From Rhodobacteraceae bacterium DSL-40 (GTDB lineage Bacteria; Pseudomonadota; Alphaproteobacteria; Rhodobacterales; Rhodobacteraceae): a stretch of DNA of 64,000 nt. The notes under the pieces were generated by a model. It was not told the origin of the DNA, did no database searches, and saw only the letters and a list, made by a program, of their open reading frames with translations. A program made the translations under genes and the position numbers. Each line of letters opens with the position of its first letter. Positions within the stretch are counted from its first letter, which is position 1. Shown here piece by piece: positions 49,026 through 57,858 of the stretch. The stretch spans positions 434,001 to 498,000 of the forward strand of contig QKPN01000003.1 of the NCBI GenBank assembly GCA_003258405.1, written 5' to 3'.

Positions 49026-49703
49026 ATGACCTTTTCCATCGTAGCTAGATGCGCGCAAAGCGGGCAGTTCGGCGTGGCCATCTCCTCCTCCTCACCGGCG
49101 GTCGCGGCGCGCTGCGCGCGGGCACGCGCCGGGATCGGTGCGGTCTCGTCGCAGAACGTGACCAATCCGGAGCTCGGCACGGTGATGCTGGACCGGATGG
49201 CGGCGGGCGCGGGCGCGGCGGAGGCCGTGGCCGCGGCGCGGGACGGCGACGCCCACCCCGACTACCGCCAGCTTCTGGCGATCGATGCGACGGGGGCGAC
49301 ATCGGTGCATTCCGGCCCGAAGGCGCTGGGGCTCTGGACCGCCGCCGCGGGGCGCGACTGTGCTGCGGGCGGCAACATGCTCGCCAGTGACGGCATCCCG
49401 GCGGCGATGGTCGCGGCCTTCGAGGCGGCCGAGGGCGCGCTCGGCGATCGCCTGATCGCGGCGATGACCGCGGGTCTTGCGGCCGGTGGCGAGGCGGGGC
49501 CGGTGCATTCCGCGGGCCTCCTCGTCGTCGACGAGCAAAGCTGGCCCTATGCCGACCTGCGCGTCGACTGGCTGGACGGGGCCTGCCCGATCGCGGCGCT
49601 CGCCGAGCTCTGGGCGCTCTACCGCCCGCAGGCCGACGATTACGTCACCCGCGCGCTGAACCCCGGCGCCGCGCCGTCCTACGGCGTTCCCGGCGACGAC
49701 TGA
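49026..49703 (+). CDS. DUF1028 family protein
   Basis: A 225-residue DUF1028 protein, a putative N-terminal-nucleophile-like hydrolase fold. Family signature MTFSIVARCAQSGQFGVAISSSSPAVAARC at the start, SSQNVTNPELGTVMLDRMAAG, and the tail DLRVDWLDGACPIAALAELWALYRPQ. Function is not established; members often sit beside RidA, M20 peptidases and amino-acid catabolism. Overlaps lysR by one base (TGATG). Confidence 0.9.
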   Translation: MTFSIVARCAQSGQFGVAISSSSPAVAARCARARAGIGAVSSQNVTNPELGTVMLDRMAAGAGAAEAVAAARDGDAHPDYRQLLAIDATGATSVHSGPKALGLWTAAAGRDCAAGGNMLASDGIPAAMVAAFEAAEGALGDRLIAAMTAGLAAGGEAGPVHSAGLLVVDEQSWPYADLRVDWLDGACPIAALAELWALYRPQADDYVTRALNPGAAPSYGVPGDD

Positions 49704-50638
49704 TGCCGCTGCGGATCACCCTCCGCCAGCTGGAATACTTCATCGCCGTCTGCGAGTGCGGCTCCATTGCGCTGGCCGCGCAGAAGGTGAACGTCTCCTC
49801 GCCCACGATCTCCACCGCCATGGCCCAGCTCGAGGCGGAGGTCGGGCTCAGGCTCTTCATCCGCCGCCATGCCCACGGCCTTGCCGTGTCGCAGGTGGGC
49901 CGCCGCTTCCTCGAAGGCGCGCGCGAGGCCGTCGCGCGGGTCGAGGCGCTCGGCGATCTCGCGAGCGATCTGGCCGGCACGGTGCGGGGCGATCTGCATG
50001 TGGGCTGCCTCGTCACCTTCGCGCAGATCGTGCTGCCGAAGCTGCGCCGCGGCTTCATCGACACCTACCCGGAGGTCACCTTCCAGCAGTTCGAGCGCGA
50101 CCAGTCCGAGATCTTTGAAGAGCTGCGCGATGCCCGTCTGGACGTGGCGATAACCTACGATCTCGGCATCCCCCCCGATCTCGACTTCCTCCCGCTGATC
50201 GACCTGCCGCCCGTCGCGCATTTCCCGCAAGGCCATCCCCTGGCCGAACGGCGCGAGGTCGCGCTGTCGGAGCTGGTCGATCTGCCGATGATCCTGCTCG
50301 ACCTGCCGGTAAGCACGGACTATTTCCTGGCGCTCTTCGCCGAGACCGGGCAGCGCCCGCGCGTGGTGGAACGGACGCGGGACATCGCGGTGATGCGCTC
50401 GCTCGTGGCGAACGATTTCGGCTATTCCATCGCCAATATCCGCCCGATCACCGATCAGGCGCCCGACGGCGGCACGCTGCGCTTCGTGCCGATCTCGGGC
50501 GGGCCGCGGCTGCTCAAGATGGGCATTCTGACGAGCCGGGGGGCCGAGACCTCGCGCACGGTCGCGGCCTTCATCGAGCATGTCCGCGACAATCTGGGCG
50601 AGGCGAGCGAGTTCAGCTTTGGCGCGGTAGCGGGGTAG
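49703..50638 (+). CDS. LysR family transcriptional regulator
   Basis: A 311-residue LysR-type regulator. The N-terminal winged helix is LRQLEYFIAVCECGSIALAAQKVNVSSPTISTAMAQLEAEVGLRLF (about 6-52); the rest is the periplasmic-binding-like effector domain. It lies inside the operon in the same direction, with 1-bp overlap to DUF1028 and 3 bp before the ArgE gene, rather than divergent as most LysR genes. It probably controls the cluster with the cluster's substrate or an intermediate as effector. Confidence 0.93.
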   Translation: MPLRITLRQLEYFIAVCECGSIALAAQKVNVSSPTISTAMAQLEAEVGLRLFIRRHAHGLAVSQVGRRFLEGAREAVARVEALGDLASDLAGTVRGDLHVGCLVTFAQIVLPKLRRGFIDTYPEVTFQQFERDQSEIFEELRDARLDVAITYDLGIPPDLDFLPLIDLPPVAHFPQGHPLAERREVALSELVDLPMILLDLPVSTDYFLALFAETGQRPRVVERTRDIAVMRSLVANDFGYSIANIRPITDQAPDGGTLRFVPISGGPRLLKMGILTSRGAETSRTVAAFIEHVRDNLGEASEFSFGAVAG

Positions 50639-50641
50639 ATC

Positions 50642-51739
50642 ATGGCGCTCTCCACCAGGGACATCCTCGCCGCACTCGTCGGCTTTCCGACGATCACCGA
50701 CGGGCCGAACGGGGCGCTCGTGGACTGGGTCGCGGATTTCCTGCGGGCGCAGGGCTTCGCGGTGTGGCGGCTCGCCTCCGCCGACGGGGTGAAGGCGGGG
50801 CTGCTGGCGAAGCGCGGGGCGGGGGATGGCGGGCTGCTCTGCTCGGCGCATTCCGATGTGGTTCCGGTCGCGGGACAGGACTGGTCGCGGGATCCCTTCG
50901 CGCTTGGCGAGTGCGATGGCCGCTATGTCGGCCGCGGCACGACGGACATGAAGGGGTTCCTCGCCTGCGTTCTCGCCGTCGCGCAGGCGCTGAAGGTCGA
51001 GGACCAGCGGATGCCGCTGAGCCTCGCGCTCAGCTGGGACGAGGAGATCGGCTGCCGCGGCATCGCCGAGATGATCGATCAGGTGATCCCGACGCTGGGC
51101 CGGCCGGACCTCTGCATCGTGGGTGAGCCGACCTCGCTCCGGCTCGTCACCGGGCACAAGGGCAAGGCGAGCTACCGGGCCATCGCGACCGGCGAGGCCG
51201 GGCACTCGGCGATGGCGCCGCAGTTCCGCAACGCGCTGCATCCCGCCGCCGATCTGATCGCGGCGATCCGCGACCGGCAGGCGGCGCTCATGACGCAGGG
51301 CGCCCGGGACGCGCGCTATGACCCGCCGGTCTCGACGATCCATGCGGGGGTCTTCCGCGGCGGCACCGCGCTCAACATCGTGCCGGACCGGGCGGAGCTG
51401 CTCTTCGAGATCCGCCACCTCGCCGCCGAGACGCCGGAGGCGATCCTGGCGGGCCTCGACGTGCCGCAGGACGTGACGATCACGCAGACGGGGAGCTATC
51501 CCGGGCTCAGCAGCGATGCCGCGGTTCCAGCGATCCGCGCCTTCGCCTCCGGCCTCGCGCAGGCGGAGCCCGGCACCGTCGCCTTCGGCACCGAAGCCGG
51601 GTTCTTCGCCGCCCTCGGCCTTCCGACGATCGTCTGGGGGCCGGGAGACATGCGGGACGGCCATCAGCCCGACGAATCCATTGCGATCTCCGAGCTCGAC
51701 GGCTGCATCCGGATCCTGCGCGCCTTCCTGTCCCGCTGA
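50642..51739 (+). CDS. M20 family deacylase (acetylornithine deacetylase/ArgE-like)
   Basis: A 365-residue M20 metallo-hydrolase. Zinc ligands are present: CSAHSDVVPV, YVGRGTTDMKGFLACVLA, DEEIGCRG, LCIVGEPTSLRLV, the dimer-site GEAGHSAMAP and the final DGHQPDESI. The family removes acyl groups from amino acids. Here it would release an acetyl or other acyl group from a nitrogen compound processed by the FMO/RidA enzymes; the substrate is a guess. Not the arginine-pathway enzyme, since argJ already supplies that step. Confidence 0.92.
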   Translation: MALSTRDILAALVGFPTITDGPNGALVDWVADFLRAQGFAVWRLASADGVKAGLLAKRGAGDGGLLCSAHSDVVPVAGQDWSRDPFALGECDGRYVGRGTTDMKGFLACVLAVAQALKVEDQRMPLSLALSWDEEIGCRGIAEMIDQVIPTLGRPDLCIVGEPTSLRLVTGHKGKASYRAIATGEAGHSAMAPQFRNALHPAADLIAAIRDRQAALMTQGARDARYDPPVSTIHAGVFRGGTALNIVPDRAELLFEIRHLAAETPEAILAGLDVPQDVTITQTGSYPGLSSDAAVPAIRAFASGLAQAEPGTVAFGTEAGFFAALGLPTIVWGPGDMRDGHQPDESIAISELDGCIRILRAFLSR

Positions 51740-51920
51740 CGCGCGCTGCGGACGCGATGGCGTCGAGGCGCTTCGGAGGCGGCCGGAAGCCCCAGACTGT
51801 GCCACCCGGCGGCTGGGTTAGCTCATGCCTAAGCCGGACTAATGGAAAAAGTCCTTTCGGCAGCGCCGTTCCGGCGTCATTCAGAAGAAGACGTCCGGAG
51901 CCGCGTCTCCGCTCCCCGAC
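51740..51920. promoter_or_regulatory. 181-bp spacer before the Rieske oxygenase
   Basis: Probable promoter region separating the ArgE-like gene from the Rieske gene. It contains TTAG-ctcatgc-CTAA (51818-51832), a possible LysR-type site; no firm -35/-10 pair was found. Confidence 0.35.
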
Positions 51921-53084
51921 ATGGAACCCGCGATGAACCAGATCTCCCCTCTGAGCAGCGCCCGGATCGATCCTGTTGCCGAACTCGCCGCCAATGTCGC
52001 GGTCCCGTTCGAGCATGCCTCCGCGATGCCGACCTCCGTCTACACCTCGGATGCGTTTCTCGCCGTCGAGGAGGCGCGGGTCTTTGCCAGGAGCTGGGTC
52101 TGCGCCGGCCGAACCGAGTCGCTCGACGGGCCGGGCGCCTACATGACGACCGAGATCTCCGGCGAGCCGATCATCGTGCTTCGTGACGCCCGGGGCGCGC
52201 TGCGTGCGATGTCGAACGTCTGCCGCCACCGGATGTCGACGCTGCTGGAAGGGCGCGGCACCGCGCGGGTGATCACCTGCCCCTACCATGCCTGGACCTA
52301 TTCGCTCGACGGATCGCTCCGCGGCGCCCCGGCGATGGAGCTGAACGGCTCGTTCTGCAAGGAGACCTCGGGCCTGCCGGCGATCCGCTGCGTCGACTGG
52401 AAGGGGTGGATCATGCTGACCCTCGACCCCGATCTGGCCGAACCGTCCGAGATCTACGCCGAGGTGGACGACCTCGTCGGCTATCTCGACATGGCGAGCT
52501 ACCGCGAGACCTTCCGCGAGACGCATCGCTGGAACACCAACTGGAAGATCCTGGCCGAGAACTTCATGGAGAGCTACCACCTGCCGGTCTGCCACGCGGG
52601 CACGATCGGCGGCTCGACCAGGCTCAGGGACATGGTCTGCCCCGAGGGCTTCGCGAATTTCAACTACCACCACATCCTCAAGAACGATTCCGTGCCGCTG
52701 GCGCTGGCGCACCCGACCAACACCGCGCTCACGGGCGACGAGCGCCGCCGCACCTGGCTGCTGGCGATCTACCCGTCGCTGCTGATCACGCTGACGCCGG
52801 GCTATTTCTGGTATCTTTCGCTTACCCCTGACGGGCCCGATCACGTGAAGATCCTCTACGGCGGCGGCCTCTCCGCCGATTTCCTCGCCGATCCGGAGGC
52901 CGAAGCGCATCTCGCCGCGCTCAAGACCCTGCTCGACGAGGTGAACGAAGAGGACAAGGGCTGCACCGAAAAGGTCTGGAAGGGCATGCAGAGCCGCTTC
53001 GCGAGGCCCGGCGCGCTCTCGCATCTCGAACGGCCGAACTACGAATTCGCGCAGTGGATCTCGCGGATGGTGTCGGCGGCCTGA
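51921..53084 (+). CDS. Rieske non-heme iron oxygenase alpha subunit
   Basis: A 387-residue ring-hydroxylating-type oxygenase. The 2Fe-2S Rieske centre is SNVCRHRMSTL...ITCPYHAWTYS (Cys101, His103, Cys120, His123). The mononuclear iron site is ILAENFMESYHLPVCHAGT (His220, His225) with a later acid near DEVNEEDKGCTEK. This group includes O/N-demethylases and carnitine/choline-type monooxygenases as well as aromatic dioxygenases. No reductase gene is adjacent, so electron partners come from elsewhere. ATG 51933 is an alternative start. Confidence 0.92.
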   Translation: MEPAMNQISPLSSARIDPVAELAANVAVPFEHASAMPTSVYTSDAFLAVEEARVFARSWVCAGRTESLDGPGAYMTTEISGEPIIVLRDARGALRAMSNVCRHRMSTLLEGRGTARVITCPYHAWTYSLDGSLRGAPAMELNGSFCKETSGLPAIRCVDWKGWIMLTLDPDLAEPSEIYAEVDDLVGYLDMASYRETFRETHRWNTNWKILAENFMESYHLPVCHAGTIGGSTRLRDMVCPEGFANFNYHHILKNDSVPLALAHPTNTALTGDERRRTWLLAIYPSLLITLTPGYFWYLSLTPDGPDHVKILYGGGLSADFLADPEAEAHLAALKTLLDEVNEEDKGCTEKVWKGMQSRFARPGALSHLERPNYEFAQWISRMVSAA

Positions 53085-53114
53085 GCCCGCCCTTCCAGCC
53101 GCGTGCCGGGGTCG

Positions 53115-53135
53115 CGCACGGGCCCTCCCCGTGCG
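53115..53135. terminator. hairpin between Rieske and araC-type genes
   Basis: CGCACGGG (53115-53122), loop ccctc, CCCGTGCG (53128-53135), between convergent genes. Probable bidirectional stop. Confidence 0.5.
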
Positions 53136-53179
53136 GTCGATCGCGCGCCCTCACGGCGGGCCGGAGCATGGGTCTCCTC

Positions 53180-54091
53180 TCACCCTGCCCGCTCGCGCTG
53201 CATCGGGAAGGCCCCGACCGGAAGCGCCGGCCCCGGGGCCTGGAATTCCCGGCGATAGGCCGTGGGGGTGCGCCCCGTTGTCGCCCGGAACTTGCGCGCG
53301 AAATGCGCCGCATCGTGAAAGCCGCATTTCTCGGCGATGGCGGCCATCGGCAGATCGGTGCGGCTCAGCAGCGTCGAGGCGCGGCCGACGCGCAGGCGGG
53401 TGACATATTCGCTGATCGAGAGGCCTGTACTGCGCTTGAAGATGCGCTGGAGCTGGCTCTCGGACACATGGGCGATCTCGCAGAGCGGCGCCAGACGGAT
53501 CGGCGCCGCGACCTGCGCATGGACATGATCCAGCACCCGCTCCATCCGCCGTCTGTCGCGCGGCATCTCGGACGGGGTGATCGCACCCGAAGACAGGCCG
53601 GTGCGGTCGTTCGCACGGGCCAGATCCAGCAGCAGGCCGACGAGGCCGAGCGCGCGGTCGGAAGGCTCGTGCTCGCACAGCCGGAGCATGCGCGCCTTCA
53701 TCGCCATCGCGACCGCCGGGCCGAACAGCACGCCGTTTCCGGCCTCGCCCAGGAGCGGGGCGATGACATCGAGCTCCGGCATCAGCTCCAGAAGGCCCCG
53801 GATCCAGCCCTCGGTGAACCAGCACACGATGGCGCGATGCTCCGCCGCGCCGTCGGCCAGGCGATGCGACTGCCACGCATGCGGGAGATTGGGGCCGATC
53901 AGCGCCAGATCGCCCTCGGCATATGGCGCGACGCCGGTGCCGACGAACCGTGTGCCGTGACTGCCCAGGGTGAGCGTCAGTTCGTATTCCGGGTGGTAGT
54001 GCCAGTTGAAGGCAAATTCGGGCAGGCGCCGGTCGTAGATGCGGCAGGAGTGTCCATCCGGAATGGTCACGGCCTCGAACCACGGCTGCAT
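53180..54091 (-). CDS. AraC family transcriptional regulator
   Basis: A 303-residue AraC-type regulator. An N-terminal cupin-like effector domain (EFAFNWHYHPEYELTLTLGSHGTRFVG, about 20-46) is followed by the C-terminal double helix-turn-helix: PIRLAPLCEIAHVSESQLQRIFKRSTGLSISEYVTRLRVGRASTLL, then IAEKCGFHDAAHFARKFRATTGRTPTAYRREF. AGGAGA lies 7 nt before ATG 54091. It is divergent from the GMC oxidoreductase, suggesting it controls that operon or the Rieske gene. Confidence 0.93.
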   Translation of the reverse strand: MQPWFEAVTIPDGHSCRIYDRRLPEFAFNWHYHPEYELTLTLGSHGTRFVGTGVAPYAEGDLALIGPNLPHAWQSHRLADGAAEHRAIVCWFTEGWIRGLLELMPELDVIAPLLGEAGNGVLFGPAVAMAMKARMLRLCEHEPSDRALGLVGLLLDLARANDRTGLSSGAITPSEMPRDRRRMERVLDHVHAQVAAPIRLAPLCEIAHVSESQLQRIFKRSTGLSISEYVTRLRVGRASTLLSRTDLPMAAIAEKCGFHDAAHFARKFRATTGRTPTAYRREFQAPGPALPVGAFPMQRERAG

Positions 54092-54206
54092 TGTGCGTCT
54101 CCTGAAGAATGCGGTGATCCTACAAGAAATCGCCGGGGCCGGGAATGGCGCGGGCCAATGCGGGCCGGTATTTTCATCTCCAGGACACGCCCGGCGGGAG
54201 GGGAAC

Positions 54207-55739
54207 ATGCAAGGCAGGATGAACGATCCCGATGTGGTGGTAATCGGCAGCGGTGTCGGTGGCGGATCGGTGGCGCTGAAACTGGCGGAGGCGGGTCTGC
54301 GGGTGCTGATCCTCGAGCGCGGCGGGCCCCTGCCGAACGAGCCGGAGCTCAACGACGCGGAAGCCGTCTTCATGCAAAACCGCTATCGCACGCAGGAGGA
54401 ATGGCAGCACGCCTCCGGGCGGCGTTTCCGCCCCGGCCAGTATTATTTCCTCGGCGGGCACACCAAGTTTTACGGCACCGCCATGTTCCGGTTCCGGGAA
54501 AGCGACTTTGCCGAGACCGCGCATGAAGACGCGCCCTCGCCCGCATGGCCGATCGGCTACGCCGATCTGGAGCCCCACTATGCGGAGGCCGAACGCCTGT
54601 TCGGCGTACGGGGGCTCTCAGGGCTTGATCCGACCGAACCGCCCCGCAGCGGCGGCTACGATCATGCCCCGGTGCCGCATGAACCGCTGATCCAGGACAT
54701 GGCGAACCGGCTGGAGCAGGCCGGTCTGCGGCCTTTCCCGATGCCGGCCGCGATCGATTACGGGCCCGGCGGCGCCTGCCGGCGCTGCGGCACCTGCGAC
54801 GCCTTCGGGTGCCGCTTCGATGCCAAGGGCGACGCGGAGACACGGCTTCTGAGCCGTCTGCGCGGCCGCGCGAACGTCGAGATACGCCCCCATGCCAGGG
54901 TGCTGCGGCTGATCCACGACGATGGCGGCCGGAGGATCGTCGCCGCCGAGGTCGACTGCGGTGGCGCGACGGAGCGGATCGAGGCGCCGCTCTTCGTTCT
55001 CAGCGCCGGCGCGATCAACTCGGCCCTGATCCTTCTGCGCTCCGCCAGCCCCCGCTGCCCCGAAGGGCTCGCCAACCGCTCCGGCGTCGTCGGGCGTTTC
55101 CTGATGAACCATCACCTGACCGGGCTGATGGGGGTCCTGCCCTCGACGGTCAATGACACGAAATTTCCCAAGACCCTTTCGGTGAACGATTTCTATCACG
55201 GCATCGCGGGCGATCCGCTGGCGCGCGGCAATATCCAGATGCTTGGCAACATCCAGGGGCCGATGATCCGCGCCGCCTATCCCTTCGCGCCGCGGCGTGC
55301 TGCCGACTGGCTCGGACGGCACAGTGTCGACTGGCTGGTGATGTCCGAAGACCCGCCGCGGGCGGAAAACCGCGTCCGGCTGCTGCCGGATGGCACCCCG
55401 GAGATCACCTGGCGCCCGGCGGACCTTGCCGCGCACGAGCGCTTCGTCCGCCATGCCCGGGCGCTGCTGCGCCGCATCGGCTTTCCCGTCGTCCTGCGCC
55501 ATTCCTTCGGCATCGAGTCCCCCTCGCATCAGTGCGGCACGGTGCGGATGGGCACGGACCCGGCGGCTTCGGCGCTCGACCCGCTTTGCCGGGCGCATGA
55601 TCATCCCAACCTCTACGTGGTGGATGCCGGCTGCTTCCCGTCCTCCGCCGCCGTCAATCCCGCGCTGACCGTGGCCGCCCAGGCGCTGCGGGTCGGTGCG
55701 CATCTCACCCAGGTCCTTGCCACCGGCAAGGCCGCCTGA
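54207..55739 (+). CDS. GMC family oxidoreductase
   Basis: A 510-residue GMC (glucose-methanol-choline) flavoprotein. The FAD loop is VVVIGSGVGGGSVALKLAEAGLRVLILERG near the N terminus (about 10-39); a cysteine-rich part CRRCGTCDAFGCRFDAKGDAE and LSAGAINSALILLRSASP follow, then the C-terminal active-site part HQCGTVRMGTDPAAS and NLYVVDAGCFPSSAAVNPALTVAAQALRVG. It oxidises an alcohol or polyol group. No signal peptide. GGGAGGGG precedes ATG 54207. 16 bp upstream of the aroE-like gene. Confidence 0.92.
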   Translation: MQGRMNDPDVVVIGSGVGGGSVALKLAEAGLRVLILERGGPLPNEPELNDAEAVFMQNRYRTQEEWQHASGRRFRPGQYYFLGGHTKFYGTAMFRFRESDFAETAHEDAPSPAWPIGYADLEPHYAEAERLFGVRGLSGLDPTEPPRSGGYDHAPVPHEPLIQDMANRLEQAGLRPFPMPAAIDYGPGGACRRCGTCDAFGCRFDAKGDAETRLLSRLRGRANVEIRPHARVLRLIHDDGGRRIVAAEVDCGGATERIEAPLFVLSAGAINSALILLRSASPRCPEGLANRSGVVGRFLMNHHLTGLMGVLPSTVNDTKFPKTLSVNDFYHGIAGDPLARGNIQMLGNIQGPMIRAAYPFAPRRAADWLGRHSVDWLVMSEDPPRAENRVRLLPDGTPEITWRPADLAAHERFVRHARALLRRIGFPVVLRHSFGIESPSHQCGTVRMGTDPAASALDPLCRAHDHPNLYVVDAGCFPSSAAVNPALTVAAQALRVGAHLTQVLATGKAA

Positions 55740-55755
55740 CACCGGAGACAGTCTC

Positions 55756-56607
55756 ATGCCCCACGATTTCCTGCAGCCGCTGACCGGTTCCTTCGCCATG
55801 CCGGCGGGCGAAAACCCGACCGTCGCGATGATCGAGGCCGCGTTCCGCCACCACGGGCTGAACTGGCGCTACATCAATTGCGAGGTGGCGCCGGAGGATC
55901 TTGGCGATGCGGTCCGGGGGGCGCGGGCCATGGGCTGGCGAGGGTTCAACTGCTCGATTCCGCACAAGGTGGCGGTGATCGATCATCTCGACGGGCTGGG
56001 AGAATCGGCCGCGATCATCGGCGCCGTCAACACCGTCGTGCGGCAGGACGACGGCCGGCTGATCGGGGAAAACACCGACGGCAAGGGGTTTGTCCGGGCG
56101 CTTTCCGAGGTGACCGCGCCTGCGGGCCAGCGCGTGGTCCTGTTCGGGGCCGGGGGGGCTGCGCGGGCGGTGGCGGTCGAGCTGGCGCTGGCGGGGGTGT
56201 CCCACATCACCGTGGTGAACCGGAGCCGCGATCGCGGCGAAGCGGTGGCCGGGCTGATCGAGGAGAGAACCCCGGCCAGGGCCGACTACCGGCCATGGGA
56301 CGGCCCCTTTTCGATCCCGGAGGGCACGGGGATCGTCGTCAACGCGACCTCGATCGGGCTCTATCCGCATGTCGAGGCCACCCCGGACATCGACCACGAC
56401 AGCCTGACCCCGGAGATGGTCGTTGCCGACGGCATCCACAATCCGCCGTTGACGAGGCTCCTGCAGGCGGCACAGGCGCGCGGCTGCAGGACCGCGGACG
56501 GTCTGGGAATGCTGGTCTGGCAAGGGGTGATCGGCCTGAAATACTGGACCGGCCTCGATGCCGACGCCGGTGTCATGCGCAAGGCGCTGCTGGACCTTGG
56601 CCTCTGA
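55756..56607 (+). CDS. shikimate dehydrogenase-like protein
   Basis: A 283-residue AroE-fold enzyme. Conserved parts are NCSIPHKVAVI (catalytic Lys71), IIGAVNTVV, GENTDGKGF (Asp108), the NADP loop FGAGGAARAV, NATSIGL and GLGMLVWQG. The N-terminal substrate loop, which in AroE reads GxPxxHSxSP, is here LTGSFAMPAGENPTVA, so the two shikimate-binding serines are not evident. Together with its place behind a GMC oxidoreductase this points to a catabolic dehydrogenase for a quinate/shikimate-like or other hydroxylated carboxylate. GGAGA before ATG 55756. Confidence 0.88.
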   Translation: MPHDFLQPLTGSFAMPAGENPTVAMIEAAFRHHGLNWRYINCEVAPEDLGDAVRGARAMGWRGFNCSIPHKVAVIDHLDGLGESAAIIGAVNTVVRQDDGRLIGENTDGKGFVRALSEVTAPAGQRVVLFGAGGAARAVAVELALAGVSHITVVNRSRDRGEAVAGLIEERTPARADYRPWDGPFSIPEGTGIVVNATSIGLYPHVEATPDIDHDSLTPEMVVADGIHNPPLTRLLQAAQARGCRTADGLGMLVWQGVIGLKYWTGLDADAGVMRKALLDLGL

Positions 56608-56620
56608 GGCCGGACGCCCG

Positions 56621-56643
56621 CGGAGGCCGGCCTCGGGCCTCCG
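56621..56643 (+). terminator. hairpin after the aroE-like gene
   Basis: CGGAGGCC (56621-56628), loop ggcctcg, GGCCTCCG (56636-56643), 13 nt after the stop. Likely operon end. Confidence 0.5.
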
Positions 56644-56802
56644 GGCGGGGGGGCGGCGTTGACGTGGCCAGAAGGGATTTCCGGAAGCGGCGTCTCCCGC
56701 CCCGCCCGCGCCCTCCCGGAACCACACTGCGGCGGCGGCGTTAACCTGCGTGCTCCGCGCTCTCGATCCCGAACGGCGTGACAGAGCAGATGGAGTATCT
56801 TC

Positions 56803-57858
56803 ATGACTGTTCGCCTCCACGGTCTCGGGACCGCGCTTCCGCCGTACGAACTTCCGCAGGATATCGTCAGGGTACGGGCCGAGGAAATCCTCGGGCCGCA
56901 GTATCCGCAGTTCCAGCGGCTGCTCTCGACCTTCGCAAGCGCCGGGGTCGACCGGCGCTATTCCGTGGTGCCGCTCGAGTGGTTCTCGGAGGATCATGGC
57001 TGGGCCGACCGCAACGAGGCCTATATCGAGGGCGCAACGGCGCTTTTCATCGATGCCGCCCGTGCCGCGCTGGATCGCGCCGGGTGGGAGGCGGGCGAGG
57101 TCGATTGCGTCGTGACCGTCTCCTCGACCGGTGTGGCGACCCCGACGCTCGAGGCGCGCGCCATGGCCGCGATGGGATTTCGCCGCGACATCCGGCGCGT
57201 GCCGCTCTTCGGGCTCGGCTGTGCGGGCGGGGTCTCCGGGCTTTCGATCGCGCAGGCGCTGTCGGCGGCGGAGCCGGAGGCTCGGGTGCTGCTGGTGGTG
57301 GTCGAGGCCTGCACGCTCTCCTTCCGCAGCGACCGGTTGCAGAAGGCCGACATCATCGCGACCGTGCTCTTCGGCGACGGCGCGGCGGCGGTCTGCCTCT
57401 CGGGGCGGCCTTGCGCCGGGCGGGAGATCACGCTCGATCCCGGCACCCAGGTCACCTGGCCCGACACGCTCGACATCATGGGCTGGAATGTGGACGACAC
57501 CGGGCTCGGAGTGGTCTTCGACCGGGCGATCCCGGATTTCGTCAACGAGCACATGAGCGAAGCGGTGGCCGATGCGCTCATCGCCTGCCGCATGGAGCGG
57601 GGCGCGATCGACCGCTTCGTCTGCCATCCGGGCGGCGCCAAGGTCATCACCGCGATCGAGCGTGCGCTTCATCTCGACCAGGGCGTGCTCGCGGCCGAAC
57701 GCGAGGTGCTGCGCGGGTCGGGCAACATGTCGGCGCCCACGGTGCTCTTCGTGCTCGAATCCGTGCTGGCCTCGGGTGCGACGGGGCGGATGATGACCAT
57801 GGCGCTCGGACCCGGTTTCAGCGGGGCATTCCTGCCATTGACGGTGGCGGCGGCATGA
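56803..57858 (+). CDS. type III polyketide synthase
   Basis: A 351-residue chalcone-synthase-fold enzyme that extends an acyl-CoA starter with malonyl-CoA and cyclises the product. The catalytic triad is intact: Cys140 (FGLGCAGGVSGLSIA), His275 (RFVCHPGGAKVITAIE), Asn308 (GSGNMSAPTVLFVLE). The sequence is closer to bacterial alkylresorcinol/alkylpyrone synthases than to plant CHS by eye (the LFGLGCAGG motif). It overlaps the ICMT-type methyltransferase by ATGA, the bpsA-bpsB/srsA-srsB arrangement, suggesting O-methylated alkylpyrones or alkylresorcinols. Confidence 0.92.
   Translation: MTVRLHGLGTALPPYELPQDIVRVRAEEILGPQYPQFQRLLSTFASAGVDRRYSVVPLEWFSEDHGWADRNEAYIEGATALFIDAARAALDRAGWEAGEVDCVVTVSSTGVATPTLEARAMAAMGFRRDIRRVPLFGLGCAGGVSGLSIAQALSAAEPEARVLLVVVEACTLSFRSDRLQKADIIATVLFGDGAAAVCLSGRPCAGREITLDPGTQVTWPDTLDIMGWNVDDTGLGVVFDRAIPDFVNEHMSEAVADALIACRMERGAIDRFVCHPGGAKVITAIERALHLDQGVLAAEREVLRGSGNMSAPTVLFVLESVLASGATGRMMTMALGPGFSGAFLPLTVAAA

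Noticed and set aside
50642-51739. Arginine-pathway role for the ArgE-like protein
   Set aside because: ArgJ in the same window recycles the acetyl group, making ArgE unnecessary, and the gene is embedded in a catabolic cluster.
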